NCBI RefSeq assembly: GCF_017357105.1
Contig: NZ_CP071596.1
Coordinates: forward strand, 806,001 to 870,000
Direction: 5' to 3'
From: Natronosalvus caseinilyticus
GTDB lineage: Archaea > Halobacteriota > Halobacteria > Halobacteriales > Natrialbaceae
Length of the DNA stretch: 64,000 nt
A program made the position numbers and the translations under genes. The number at the start of each line of letters is the position of its first letter. Positions within the stretch are counted from its first letter, which is position 1. Shown in pieces: positions 1 through 8,007 of the stretch. The notes under the pieces were generated by a model. It was not told the DNA's origin. It ran no database searches and was given only the letters and a program-made list of their open reading frames with translations.

Positions 1-1127
1 AAGACGTGACGGGCGAGTTCGGCCTCGCCAACGTCCAGGTCGAGGGCGTCGATCAGGTGCTCGCGGGCGGCCTCGACGGCTGCGTCGAACTCGTCGGCGA
101 GTTCCCGGGAGAGCAGCGAGTCGACGCCGGCACCGCGCTCGACGAGCGAGAGCAGGTCGGCGCCCTCGATGGTCACGTCTCGTTTCTCGATCGCCTCGCG
201 GAGTCGGTCGTTGGCGACGCTCTCGGCGACGCCCGCGACCGCGTCGAGGTCGTCGACGGCGACCGTCAGCCGGTCGAGTTCCGGGTCGCCCGCTACGGTG
301 CCGTCGTCGTCGAGGCGTTCGAGGCCGTTCTCGAGGGCGTCGAGGTCGACCGTCGCGTCCAGTTGCGAGTTGGCGTCGCCACTACCACCACCGCCGACCG
401 CCCGGTGAACTGCAACCGCCGCACGCAGTCGCTTCCGGTTGCGGGCGAAGAACGCGAGTGGGCGCTCCGGAACCACGTCGGCGGGATCTGCGAGCGCGTC
501 CGGGCGAACCTGCACGTCGCCCTCGACCTCGACGCCGGCGAAGGACTCGTCGATCGCGACCACCGTCGAATAGCCTCTCGCCAGTTCGGCGAGCCCCTGG
601 GCGTCCTCGACGATTTCGACGGAGAGCTCGGGAATCGTCTCGCGGGCTTCGGCGTAGCGCTCGGCGTCGGTCGTCGCCAGACAGCGGTCCCGGACGCGAA
701 CGTCGTCGGGGCGCTCGAGCGGTTCGACGCCCTCGAGGGCCTCGAGTACGTCGGGATGGGGATCGCGTTCGATCGCTCGACGGGAGAACTCCTGCACCTC
801 CTCGATGCGCGAGCGCCTGGGGCTGGGGTACAGGGTCTCGAGGCGGTGAGCCGCGTAGTCGGTCACCGTCCGGTCCTGGCAGAGTGAGAGCGCCTGTCGG
901 TAGATTTCACGCGCTCGATCGGTCGCGAGAAAGCTGCCGGGGTCGTCGTGTTCGCGCCGGATCGCCCCGCGGGCGATGCGAGCGGCCCGGCCGACGGTGA
1001 CGCCGGGTGCGCTGGCGAGTGCGGCCACGTCGCCGTTCTCGAGGGCCCGTTCGGGGTCGTCGAGTTCGTCCAGTGCACGGGCGGTCTTCGCGCCGACGCC
1101 CGGGATCGACTCGAGGTCCATTGCCAT
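1..1127 (-). CDS. MutS-related DNA repair/recombination ATPase, N-terminal part (runs off the window)
   Basis: Reading the minus strand from 1127 gives an uninterrupted acidic frame to the window edge, about 375 residues. It starts MAMDLESIPGVGAKTARALDEL, a helix-hairpin-helix motif (residues 3-25) followed by a second HhH-like segment (ASAPGVTVGRAARIARGAI). This N-terminal arrangement is known from haloarchaeal MutS-type proteins (MutS2/MutS5-like), whose ATPase domain would lie beyond position 1 and cannot be checked here. The middle is helical, as expected for lever/clamp domains. An ATG at 1121 (MDLESIPG) is an equally good start. Family assignment is from recognition of the N-terminal half only. 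Confidence 0.7.
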   Translation of the reverse strand, partial: MAMDLESIPGVGAKTARALDELDDPERALENGDVAALASAPGVTVGRAARIARGAIRREHDDPGSFLATDRAREIYRQALSLCQDRTVTDYAAHRLETLYPSPRRSRIEEVQEFSRRAIERDPHPDVLEALEGVEPLERPDDVRVRDRCLATTDAERYAEARETIPELSVEIVEDAQGLAELARGYSTVVAIDESFAGVEVEGDVQVRPDALADPADVVPERPLAFFARNRKRLRAAVAVHRAVGGGGSGDANSQLDATVDLDALENGLERLDDDGTVAGDPELDRLTVAVDDLDAVAGVAESVANDRLREAIEKRDVTIEGADLLSLVERGAGVDSLLSRELADEFDAAVEAAREHLIDALDLDVGEAELARHV

Positions 1128-1211
1128 CGACCGCCACGTCCCGCCGAGACGAGAAAAAGGTCCCGCCCCGTTCTCGGCTCTCGCGGACGCTCGAATCCGA
1201 TCGGACCGGGG

Positions 1212-1817
1212 CTATTCCCAGGGGTGACGCCCGCTCGTACTCGGCCACAGGGGGTACCAGTACTCCTTGTCGGGTTCGATCTCGAGTTCGCCGTCCAGGA
1301 CGGACTCGAGTTTGAACTCGGTTCCAGAGTCCCGCTCGCGACCGGCTCGCGGCGCGAAGGGGTAGTACGCGCCGCGCCGGAAGGAGTAGATCCAGTAGGC
1401 CGGTCCGCTGTCGTTTCGGTAGGCGAAGACGGCCGCGAGCAGCCGCGAGCCGTACCCTTCCTCGATGAACGTGTCCGCCGCGAAGTGGAGGCTGGTGATC
1501 AGGTCCTCGGGGTCGCTGTCCTCGAGGACGACCCAGTGGTAGCCGTGGCCGTCCTCGGTGACGCGAAAGTCGGTGCCGGTGTCTTCGCTGCCGGCCTCGA
1601 GGATCGCTTCGACGTTCTCGACGGCGTCGCGAAAGCTGCTCGAGTCGACGCCGGCGAAGCAGAGCGCGCCCGCGTCGGCGGAGTCGTAGCCGAGGTCGGC
1701 TTCCATCGTCAGGTAGGCGGTGCTCATTCCGAAGAGGTCCTCGGGCTCGGCGTCTCGGCTGGCGTCCGATTCCGCGCGGATGCCGAGCACGGATCTCAGT
1801 CCGTCGAGCAGTCCCAT
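1212..1817 (-). CDS. pspAB: PspA-associated protein PspAB
   Basis: This 201-residue protein starts MGLLDGLRSVLGIRAESD and ends with an aromatic-rich tail (EYWYPLWPSTSGRHPWE). It contains the conserved stretches EDLFGMSTAYLTMEADLGY and HFAADTFIEEGYGSRLLAAV. I recognise these as the haloarchaeal PspAB family, found with PspA-type membrane stress proteins; its biochemical role is unknown. The protein is soluble with no signal peptide. An upstream in-frame ATG at 1898 would add 27 residues of unusual composition, so I prefer 1817. It stands alone here, with no PspA gene nearby. Confidence 0.75.
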   Translation of the reverse strand: MGLLDGLRSVLGIRAESDASRDAEPEDLFGMSTAYLTMEADLGYDSADAGALCFAGVDSSSFRDAVENVEAILEAGSEDTGTDFRVTEDGHGYHWVVLEDSDPEDLITSLHFAADTFIEEGYGSRLLAAVFAYRNDSGPAYWIYSFRRGAYYPFAPRAGRERDSGTEFKLESVLDGELEIEPDKEYWYPLWPSTSGRHPWE

Positions 1818-1907
1818 ACCCCTCGTTGGACGGCCAGGGTTTGAAAGCTCGCGTTTTCTCGCTCCAAGCGGTAGTTCCTCACTCGAGGAGGGCTTCACTC
1901 GATGCCA

Positions 1908-2483
1908 TCATTCGAGGAACAACCGCACGTCCGCCGCCGGCCGCTCGGGCGTTTCGTCACAGCCGTCGGGGAACGAGGTGTACCACCCGGCATCCCAGCC
2001 GCAGGTCGTCCTGGCGGTGAGATCGGCCGCCGTCGCTCCGTCCGCTTCCGGGGAGGCCTCGAACACGACGGTGTGACTCGAGGTGTGGGCCGTGTCGTCG
2101 CCCTCGACGACGTGTTCGACCGATCGAACGCGAACTGGACGGCCGACGTCGACGGGCTCGTCCGTGAGTCGTTCGATCGCTCGATCGGCCGCCGCAAGCC
2201 AGTCGTCGTCTTCGTCCTCGAGGCGAGCGTGCGGCAACAGGGCGACGGGCTCCTCAAGGTGGGTGGCGATCAGAACCGAGCCGTCGGCGGCCGTGACGCC
2301 GACGACGGCCATCCCGCGGCTGTGGGCGCGGCAGTGGTCCTCGTCGGCGTGGATCTCGGTGTGTTCCGCGTAGCGAACGTCGTCGTGGTCTCGGAACCGA
2401 GCCGGATCGGTGAGCGACTCGAGGTCGGTCAGGGAGTCGGTGCGCGTCGAGGTGGTCGCGGATCGTGGTGATTTCTCCGTCAT
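1908..2483 (-). CDS. Nudix-like haloarchaeal protein of unknown function
   Basis: A 191-residue acidic soluble protein. The middle (residues 57-90, RGMAVVGVTAADGSVLIATH) and the end (ADVRLFLE) resemble haloarchaeal proteins with a Nudix fold, but the catalytic Nudix box (GX5EX7REUXEEXGU) is absent, so hydrolase activity is unlikely. Its ATG overlaps the stop of the upstream RidA gene by 4 nt, showing co-transcription and probable translational coupling. A CGWDAGWY motif near residue 160 is the most distinctive feature. Function not known. Confidence 0.6.
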   Translation of the reverse strand: MTEKSPRSATTSTRTDSLTDLESLTDPARFRDHDDVRYAEHTEIHADEDHCRAHSRGMAVVGVTAADGSVLIATHLEEPVALLPHARLEDEDDDWLAAADRAIERLTDEPVDVGRPVRVRSVEHVVEGDDTAHTSSHTVVFEASPEADGATAADLTARTTCGWDAGWYTSFPDGCDETPERPAADVRLFLE

Positions 2484-2932
2484 TGGTTATTCGTCGCCGG
2501 TAATCGTTCGACTGTCCACTCGCCGTCGGTGGGAATCGTCGCCCGCACTTCGAGTTCTACGAGGGCCCCCTCGACGTTGTGACTGGCAACCCCGACCATG
2601 CAACTAGCCGGGTAGTGCGGATAGTCGATGAAGTCCGATCGGACCTCGTGAATCGTCCCTCTGGTCTCGTCGTCGAGGACATCCTCGCGAACGAACCATC
2701 GAAACTTCACGATGTCGTGCATCGACCCCTCGAGGTCCTCGAGTATCTTTTCAACGAGGCCCAGCATCTGTCGAGTCTGCTCACGAACGTCCCCCTCGGG
2801 ATAGACGAGGCCGTTGATCTCGACGTGCGTGTGCGTGTCATGATGCGTCGCCACTGCGAGCGAAATTTGCGGTTCGTCGATGACGTCCGATTCAATCGTG
2901 CCCTGTCCGGGTGCGATGACGGTTTTCTTCAT
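2480..2932 (-). CDS. RidA/YjgF family protein
   Basis: A 150-residue RidA (Rid superfamily) protein; family members hydrolyse reactive enamine/imine intermediates or act on related small molecules. The start chosen is MKKTVIAPGQGT. Visible are HVEINGLVYPEGDVREQTRQ, a long helix (MLGLVEKILEDLEGSMHDIVKFRWFV) and PASCMVGVA near the C-terminus. The usual active-site arginine of RidA (CxR) appears here as PASCMVGV without the arginine, so this may be a Rid subfamily member without classical imine deaminase activity. It is the middle gene of a three-gene minus-strand operon and is distinct from the RidA at 28318. Confidence 0.75.
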   Translation of the reverse strand: MKKTVIAPGQGTIESDVIDEPQISLAVATHHDTHTHVEINGLVYPEGDVREQTRQMLGLVEKILEDLEGSMHDIVKFRWFVREDVLDDETRGTIHEVRSDFIDYPHYPASCMVGVASHNVEGALVELEVRATIPTDGEWTVERLPATNNQ

Positions 2933-2984
2933 CTGTATCTCGTGTCTGCGTCTCGACTGGATTCGCCGCGTTCCTGGAACGGAC

Positions 2985-3692
2985 TCATTTCGGCAACCAG
3001 ACCAACGGAACGTGATCCCAGGCCCAGCGCTCCTCGGGTTTCTCGGTGAATTCCCAGAACTGCCGCGGCGGAGTGCCGAGGGTGTCTTCGATTGCCGATT
3101 CGGAGAGCGTACTTTCCCCCTCGAGCACCAGCCGGAACCGCCTGGCGAACCCGTGGGGATCGAAGTCCGGGTCGTGTTCGCGCCACGCATCGGGATTCTC
3201 GAGACGGCCGTCGTAGTGGTCTCGTCCGGCCTCGGTGATGTAGCCGAGGACGAGGTAGCCTCCAGGGGTGACCGCGTCGTACAGCGCGCGGAGCGCGCGT
3301 TCGGTGTCGTCGACGTAACACAACGTGGCGTAACAGCAGACGAGGTCGAACTGCCGGTCGGGATCGAACTCGGGGAGCGTGGCCTGCTCGAAGCGCACGT
3401 TGGCGATCCTGTTCGCGTTCGCTCGTTCGCGGTTCTCCGCGAGGATCGAGTCGGCGGCGTCGTAGCCGACGACGCTGGTTTTCGGGTGGCGTTTCGCGAC
3501 GGTAAAAGCGACCTCGCCGGGGCCACAGCCGACGTCCGCGGCCGAATCAGGGACGCCTTTCGCGGCGACGAAGTCCTCGAGGAGGTCGGTCAGGTGGTGG
3601 GTACTGGGGGTCGCGCCGGCGCGGTCGTCCGCGTCGGCGGTCTCCCAGAAGCGGTTCCAGTCGATGGTTTGTTCGAAAGGAGCGTCTGGCAT
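2985..3692 (-). CDS. Class I SAM-dependent methyltransferase
   Basis: A 235-residue protein with a Rossmann-fold methyltransferase core. Motif I is VGCGPGEVAF (around residue 56), the acidic residue after strand 2 lies in VVGYDAADSIL, and motif IV is FDLVCCYATLCYV. The C-terminal part (HDPDFDPHGFARRFRLVLEG and PLVWLPK) is typical of haloarchaeal ubiE/BioC-like enzymes of unknown substrate. It is the first gene of the operon with RidA and the Nudix-like protein, separated from RidA by 52 nt. The AT-rich stretch upstream (3850-3900) is its likely promoter. The substrate cannot be predicted. Confidence 0.8.
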   Translation of the reverse strand: MPDAPFEQTIDWNRFWETADADDRAGATPSTHHLTDLLEDFVAAKGVPDSAADVGCGPGEVAFTVAKRHPKTSVVGYDAADSILAENRERANANRIANVRFEQATLPEFDPDRQFDLVCCYATLCYVDDTERALRALYDAVTPGGYLVLGYITEAGRDHYDGRLENPDAWREHDPDFDPHGFARRFRLVLEGESTLSESAIEDTLGTPPRQFWEFTEKPEERWAWDHVPLVWLPK

Positions 3693-3979
3693 GCGTGAGG
3701 AGTTGCTATTCGTTCGGTCGGGTGTCGGTCGGCGGGAGCGGTCGACTCCTGGAGAGAGCCGTCGCTATGGGATCGAAGGCGAGTCGTCGGTTTACAGTGC
3801 GCCCGAAATCAGGGTTCTCGAGCGCTGTAGATACACGTGTTGGTAGTGATAAAAGAAAGCACCGATTTTAATTCGATCTCTTATTATATGTAATAATTTG
3901 TTGCGGCGGGTTAAATAGTTTTCGGCGTCCGTCGCGGACTCTCGTCGAATCCGGTGCAGGTCGACGATTGAGCGAGGAT
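3693..3979. promoter_or_regulatory. Intergenic region with AT-rich promoter-like stretch
   Basis: No credible gene. A sharply AT-rich block at about 3845-3905 (containing TTATTATATGTAATAATTTG) sits between the methyltransferase start and the end of htpX. It is the only plausible promoter for the minus-strand operon, although this implies a leader of about 150 nt. Confidence 0.4.
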
Positions 3980-4870
3980 CTAGACCGTCTCCATCTCGCG
4001 CTCGAGCTGGCGCAGGCTCTCGACCCGGCGCTCGGTCGATGGATGGGTCGAGAAGAGTCGACCGACGATGCCCGATTTCAGCGGGATGATGAAGAAGGCG
4101 TTCATCTCCGCCTCTTCGCGCATGTCCCTGTCGGGAACCTTGTCGATCTCGCCCGAAATCTTTAGCAACGCGGAGGCGAGCGCGGACGGTTTACCCGTGA
4201 TCGTCGCAGCACCCCGGTCGGCGGCGAACTCGCGGTACCGCGAGAGCGCCCGAATTAGCAGGTAACTCACGATCCAGACGACCAGCGAGACGACGATGGC
4301 GACGATCACGCCACCACCACCGCCGCGGCCGCGACCGTGGCCGCCGCCGAAGAAGGCGCCCCAGCGGACGATCATGAACGCGATCGTCGAGAGGAACGAG
4401 GCGATGGTCATCACCATCATGTCTCGATTCTTGACGTGGGCGAGCTCGTGGGCGAGGACGCCGTCGAGTTCGTCGCGGTCGAGCGTCCGCATCAGTCCTG
4501 TGGTGACGGCGACGGCGGCGTTCTTCTGGTTTCGCCCCGTCGCGAACGCGTTCGGTACTTTCGAATCGATGACGGCGACTTTCGGCTTCGGGAGGTCGGC
4601 CTGCTGGGAGAGGCGCTCTACGGCGCTGTGAAGCTGTGGGTACTCCTCGGCGGAGACTGTCTTCGCGCCCATCGTCTTGAGGGTGAGGGTATCGCTGAAG
4701 TAGTACTGTACCAGCGACATCCCACCGAAGAGCAGGCCGAAGATCAGCAGGTTCGCTCCGCCCGCGATGTACGCCGTCAGCACCCCTGCGAAGACGATGT
4801 ACAGGGCGAACAGCAGGAACATCGTGAGGAACATCCGAAACCGCAATCCCCAGTCCGGTTTCCAGTCCAT
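3980..4870 (-). CDS. htpX: HtpX-like membrane zinc metalloprotease (M48)
   Basis: A 296-residue integral membrane M48 protease for turnover of damaged membrane proteins. Two N-terminal membrane segments (about residues 12-55) precede the catalytic helix, whose HELAH motif lies in GVLAHELAHVKNRD. Two more hydrophobic segments flank a glycine-rich loop (GGGHGRGRGGGGG). The third zinc ligand is the glutamate in YREFAADRGA, as in the family. The C-terminus carries FSTHPSTERRVESL, also typical. The start MDWKPDWGLRFRMF at 4870 is preferred because the longer open frame upstream is basic and unlike the family. Confidence 0.9.
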   Translation of the reverse strand: MDWKPDWGLRFRMFLTMFLLFALYIVFAGVLTAYIAGGANLLIFGLLFGGMSLVQYYFSDTLTLKTMGAKTVSAEEYPQLHSAVERLSQQADLPKPKVAVIDSKVPNAFATGRNQKNAAVAVTTGLMRTLDRDELDGVLAHELAHVKNRDMMVMTIASFLSTIAFMIVRWGAFFGGGHGRGRGGGGGVIVAIVVSLVVWIVSYLLIRALSRYREFAADRGAATITGKPSALASALLKISGEIDKVPDRDMREEAEMNAFFIIPLKSGIVGRLFSTHPSTERRVESLRQLEREMETV

Positions 4871-5510
4871 ACACGAACAACGGACCGGGGGCGGATAAAT
4901 CCGCCGCGAACGCGCCTCGAGCGGGTGCCGGGCCCGGCGCTCCGTGCTCGCTCGTCTCGAGTCGCGCCTCGTGGGCACCTCCATCGAACTCCAGCGACGA
5001 CGCAGATTGCCGACGATATCGCTTCCTCGATACGCTTCGACGTCCAACACTCCCTCTTTCAAATGAGTCGCGAGTGCTCGAGCGGGTACGTCGAAGCACC
5101 GAGCGAGCGTTCCCAAACCCCTCTATTTCCCCTGGAAAGGCGAACACGTGGAGGCGACCACCGGTGTGGGCGCTCGAGCGTACGCCACGCGTCAGACGTC
5201 CGGTCTTCGCGTTCCACCGGAAACGTCAGACGAGCGTGAAATATGGCGTTCTACATGTTTGACGATCGATAGCACCACGATCGAAACCGACACCAGGTGG
5301 GGAGATCCGGCGTATCGCGCGAAACGCGCACTCACCGGAGACGAATTCCGTGTGCCCTGATAACACGATTCGCAAACCCCTGGTTTCGGGTGGAGTTCCC
5401 ACACGCTGTGACCGAACGGCCCGTCGAACCCCTCTATTTCCGGTGGAGGAAACGGACCGGCGTCGGCGACGAACGCGTCGTTTAACTCCCTCAGTCCCCA
5501 ACCACGGGAC
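4871..5510. other. Intergenic region with ORB-like repeats; candidate replication origin or Orc1/Cdc6 binding region
   Basis: No convincing gene in 640 nt. Three copies of a motif reading (on the minus strand) TCCAC-CGGAAA-NN-AGGGGTT occur at 5116-5138, 5374-5397 and 5426-5450. A fourth half-like copy (TTCCACCGGAAACG) lies in the opposite orientation at 5212-5225. Such G-tailed imperfect dyads match what I know of haloarchaeal origin recognition boxes. The segment between the inverted copies (5236-5373) is partly AT-rich (GAAATATGGCGTTCTACATG). No orc1/cdc6 gene is in the window, so origin function is inference. The region also supplies the NMD3 promoter. Confidence 0.5.
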
Positions 5511-6632
5511 ATGACCGATTCGCGTGCGTTCTGTCCCCGCTGTGGCGATCCGGTGCCGGAGCGGAGCGAAGGCGACGCGACGGACCCCCTTCGACCGGGG
5601 ACGGACGTCGACCTCTGTGACAGCTGTTACTTCGACGACTTCGAATTCATCGACGCGCCCGACCGGATCGACGTGCGCGTCTGTGCCCAGTGTGGGGCCG
5701 TTCACCGGGGCCGTCGCTGGGTCGACGTCGGCGCACAGGACTACACCGACGTCGCCATCGAGGAAGTGAGCGAGGCCCTGGCCGTCCACGTCGACGTCGA
5801 GGACGTCGCCTGGCAGGTCGAACCCGAGGAGGTCGGGCCGAACACGATCCGGATGCACTGTTACTTCACGGGGACGGTTCGCGGAACGCCCGTCGAGGAG
5901 CAGGTGATGATTCCCGTAAAGATCGCTCGCCAGACCTGTACCCGGTGTGGCCGCATCGCCGGGGACTACTACGCCAGCATCGTCCAGATCAGGGCCGAGG
6001 GTCGGACGCCCACGACGGAGGAACTCGAGCGGGCGAGAGAAATCGCCGAGACCATCGTCGCGGACATGGAGGCGACCGGGGATCGAAACGCCTTCATCAC
6101 CGAGACCACGGAGACCGACGACGGCCTCAACATGCGGGTTTCGACCAACAAGATCGGCAAGAAGATCGCGAACAAGATGGTCGAGGAGTTCGGCGGCACC
6201 GTCAACGACGCCGAAACCCTGGTGACCGAGGACGAGGACGGCAACGGGGTCTACCGCGTGACGTTCGCGGTCCGGCTCCCGCCGTACGTTCCCGGCGACG
6301 TGATCGACCTCGCGGACGACGACGAGGGGCCCGTCCTGGTCAGCAGCGCCCACGGCAACCTCAAGGGGATCCGATTGCGGACGGGCGAGCGCTACGAAGC
6401 GAGTTACGAGGAGGGGAACTCTCCCGAGGCCCGTAAACTCGGGGAGCGCCAGGACGCCGTCGAGGCGACCGTCGTCACGGTCGAGGACGAGCGCTCGATC
6501 CAGGTGCTCGACCCCGAGACCTACCAGGCGAAGACGATCTCTCGTCCCGAGTACGTCGACGCCGACGCCGACGAGGTGCCGGCACTGAAGAGTCGCGCTG
6601 GATTGCACATTTTGCCAGAGGACGATGAGTGA
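5511..6632 (+). CDS. nmd3: NMD3-family ribosomal large-subunit biogenesis protein
   Basis: A 373-residue archaeal NMD3-like protein; the eukaryotic homologue is the adaptor that matures and exports the 60S subunit. Archaea have no export, so a role in 50S assembly or stability is the likely function. The N-terminus holds paired zinc ribbons: CPRCG (residues 8-12), CDSC (about 36-39), CAQCG (about 58-62) and CTRCG (about 143-147). The NMD3 core follows, with FITETTETDDGLNMR, STNKIGKKIANKMVEEFGG and a C-terminal OB/SH3-like part. Its stop overlaps the start of the next gene, so the two may form an operon. Confidence 0.88.
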   Translation: MTDSRAFCPRCGDPVPERSEGDATDPLRPGTDVDLCDSCYFDDFEFIDAPDRIDVRVCAQCGAVHRGRRWVDVGAQDYTDVAIEEVSEALAVHVDVEDVAWQVEPEEVGPNTIRMHCYFTGTVRGTPVEEQVMIPVKIARQTCTRCGRIAGDYYASIVQIRAEGRTPTTEELERAREIAETIVADMEATGDRNAFITETTETDDGLNMRVSTNKIGKKIANKMVEEFGGTVNDAETLVTEDEDGNGVYRVTFAVRLPPYVPGDVIDLADDDEGPVLVSSAHGNLKGIRLRTGERYEASYEEGNSPEARKLGERQDAVEATVVTVEDERSIQVLDPETYQAKTISRPEYVDADADEVPALKSRAGLHILPEDDE

Positions 6633-7887
6633 GGGCTCCGGGGAGGACGATCGGTCTCGAGGCGAAGGCGGGTCTCGAGGCGAAGGCGGGTCTCGAGACG
6701 ACGCCTCGAGTTCGGATAATGATTCGAACCCGCGTAGCGACGACAATACTACAAATTCTATAGCAATGGCCTCGACCACGCTCGAGTCGCGAGACGACCC
6801 GCTCGCGGTCGTCGTCGAGAAACCGCGCTCGGAGACAGCGATCGAATCCCTGCGGGCCGAGGGCGTCTACGACGACGATCGCCGGGTGCGGGAGTACGGC
6901 TCCGAGACCGTGGCGCTCCCGGTGCTCGAGCCACCCTCGGAAACGGCCGTCCTCGAGGTCGTCCGTCAAATCGACCCCGCCTACCGTACCCGCGACCTGG
7001 CCGACCATCTCCGTGAGCGGGGATGGAGCGACGACGACCTCGAGGCGGCCCCCGGTTCCTGGGCCGTTATCGGCTCGGTGATCCTCGTTCGCGTTCCCGA
7101 CGATTGCCCCGACGAGACCGACCTTGGGGAGGCCCTCCTCGACCTCCACGGCGAGGCCGACAGCGTGCTCGCCGACGAGGGGATCTCGAACGAGAGCGAG
7201 AGCGAGGGCGAAGGCGAAGGCGACGCCGGCACCTACCGCCAACCCCGAACGCGACTGCTCGCGGGCTCGAGCGACACCGAGACGGTCCACGTCGAGGACG
7301 GCACGCGCTACGCCCTCGACCCGACGCGGGTCATGTTCTCGCCGGGCAACCAGGCCGAGCGCCGGCGGATGGCCGATGTCGTCGGTCCCGACGAGCGCGT
7401 GTTCGACATGTTCGCCGGTATCGGCTACTTCACGCTCCCGATGGCGCGAGCGGGGGCGCGAGTGACCGCGACAGAGCTGAATCCGACGGCATTTCGCTAC
7501 CTACTCGAGAACGCGATGGCCAACGACGTCTCGAGTCGGGTCGACGCCTACCACAGCGACTGTCGCGATCTCGCGGGGGACGTCCGTGCGGACCGGGTCG
7601 TCATGGGCTACTACGGCGTCGGCGGCGGCGAAGACGAGGCGGGACACGGGAGTCGCGTCGAGGAGGCTGTCTCGTTCCTGCCGGCGGCCCTCGAGGCCCT
7701 CGAGCCAGGCGGCGTCGTCCACTACCACGAGGCAACGCCCGAGCCGGAGCTGTGGGCACGACCGATCGGCCGGCTCGAGGCGGCCGTCGAAGAGGCAGGG
7801 CGGGACCTCGAGGTGCTCGAGAAGCGACGCGTAAAGTCGCACAGCGCCGGTGTCGAGCACGTAGTCGTGGACGCCCGCGTGGAGTGA
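6625..7887 (+). CDS. taw2: Taw2-type tRNA(Phe) wyosine-pathway aminocarboxypropyltransferase
   Basis: Trm5/Tyw2-family enzyme. Taw2 transfers the aminocarboxypropyl group of SAM to C7 of 4-demethylwyosine at G37 of tRNA(Phe). The SAM site is VFDMFAGIGYFTLPMARAG, with VTATELNP following. The post-strand-4 motif is VMGYYGVGG rather than the NPP/NLP of Trm5 methyltransferases, which is why I call it Taw2. An N-terminal substrate domain lies at about residues 50-190. The first 47 residues are low-complexity and acidic, encoded by an imperfect 18-nt tandem repeat (6656-6705). Homology begins near the ATG at 6766, which follows an AT-rich patch and may be the real start. The start at 6625 overlaps nmd3 by 8 nt. 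Confidence 0.82.
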   Translation: MSEGSGEDDRSRGEGGSRGEGGSRDDASSSDNDSNPRSDDNTTNSIAMASTTLESRDDPLAVVVEKPRSETAIESLRAEGVYDDDRRVREYGSETVALPVLEPPSETAVLEVVRQIDPAYRTRDLADHLRERGWSDDDLEAAPGSWAVIGSVILVRVPDDCPDETDLGEALLDLHGEADSVLADEGISNESESEGEGEGDAGTYRQPRTRLLAGSSDTETVHVEDGTRYALDPTRVMFSPGNQAERRRMADVVGPDERVFDMFAGIGYFTLPMARAGARVTATELNPTAFRYLLENAMANDVSSRVDAYHSDCRDLAGDVRADRVVMGYYGVGGGEDEAGHGSRVEEAVSFLPAALEALEPGGVVHYHEATPEPELWARPIGRLEAAVEEAGRDLEVLEKRRVKSHSAGVEHVVVDARVE

Positions 7888-8007
7888 CCCTGAAGGGCTC
7901 GGTATCCGTTACGTAGCGCGTGCGCCTTCTCGCCTCTATAAACCACCCATCAAACATTGGAAAATAGAAAATACTAAATAAAAATATTGATATGGAATCG
8001 AACATCC
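7888..8007 (+). promoter_or_regulatory. AT-rich promoter of the polymorphic toxin gene
   Basis: About 60 nt directly upstream of the toxin ATG (7945-8000) are strongly AT-rich, with ACTAAATAAAAATATTGATA. This contrasts with the GC-rich neighbours and fits an archaeal BRE/TATA promoter giving a short leader. No clear Shine-Dalgarno sequence is seen. Confidence 0.45.

Noticed and set aside
6-887. Long plus-strand frame of 293 residues opposite the MutS-like gene
   Set aside because: The minus-strand frame is acidic, has HhH motifs and fits haloarchaeal MutS proteins; the plus frame is a codon-bias shadow.
5192-5512. 106-residue minus-strand frame in the ORB-repeat region
   Set aside because: Composition is unlike haloarchaeal proteins and it covers the repeats; no family motif.
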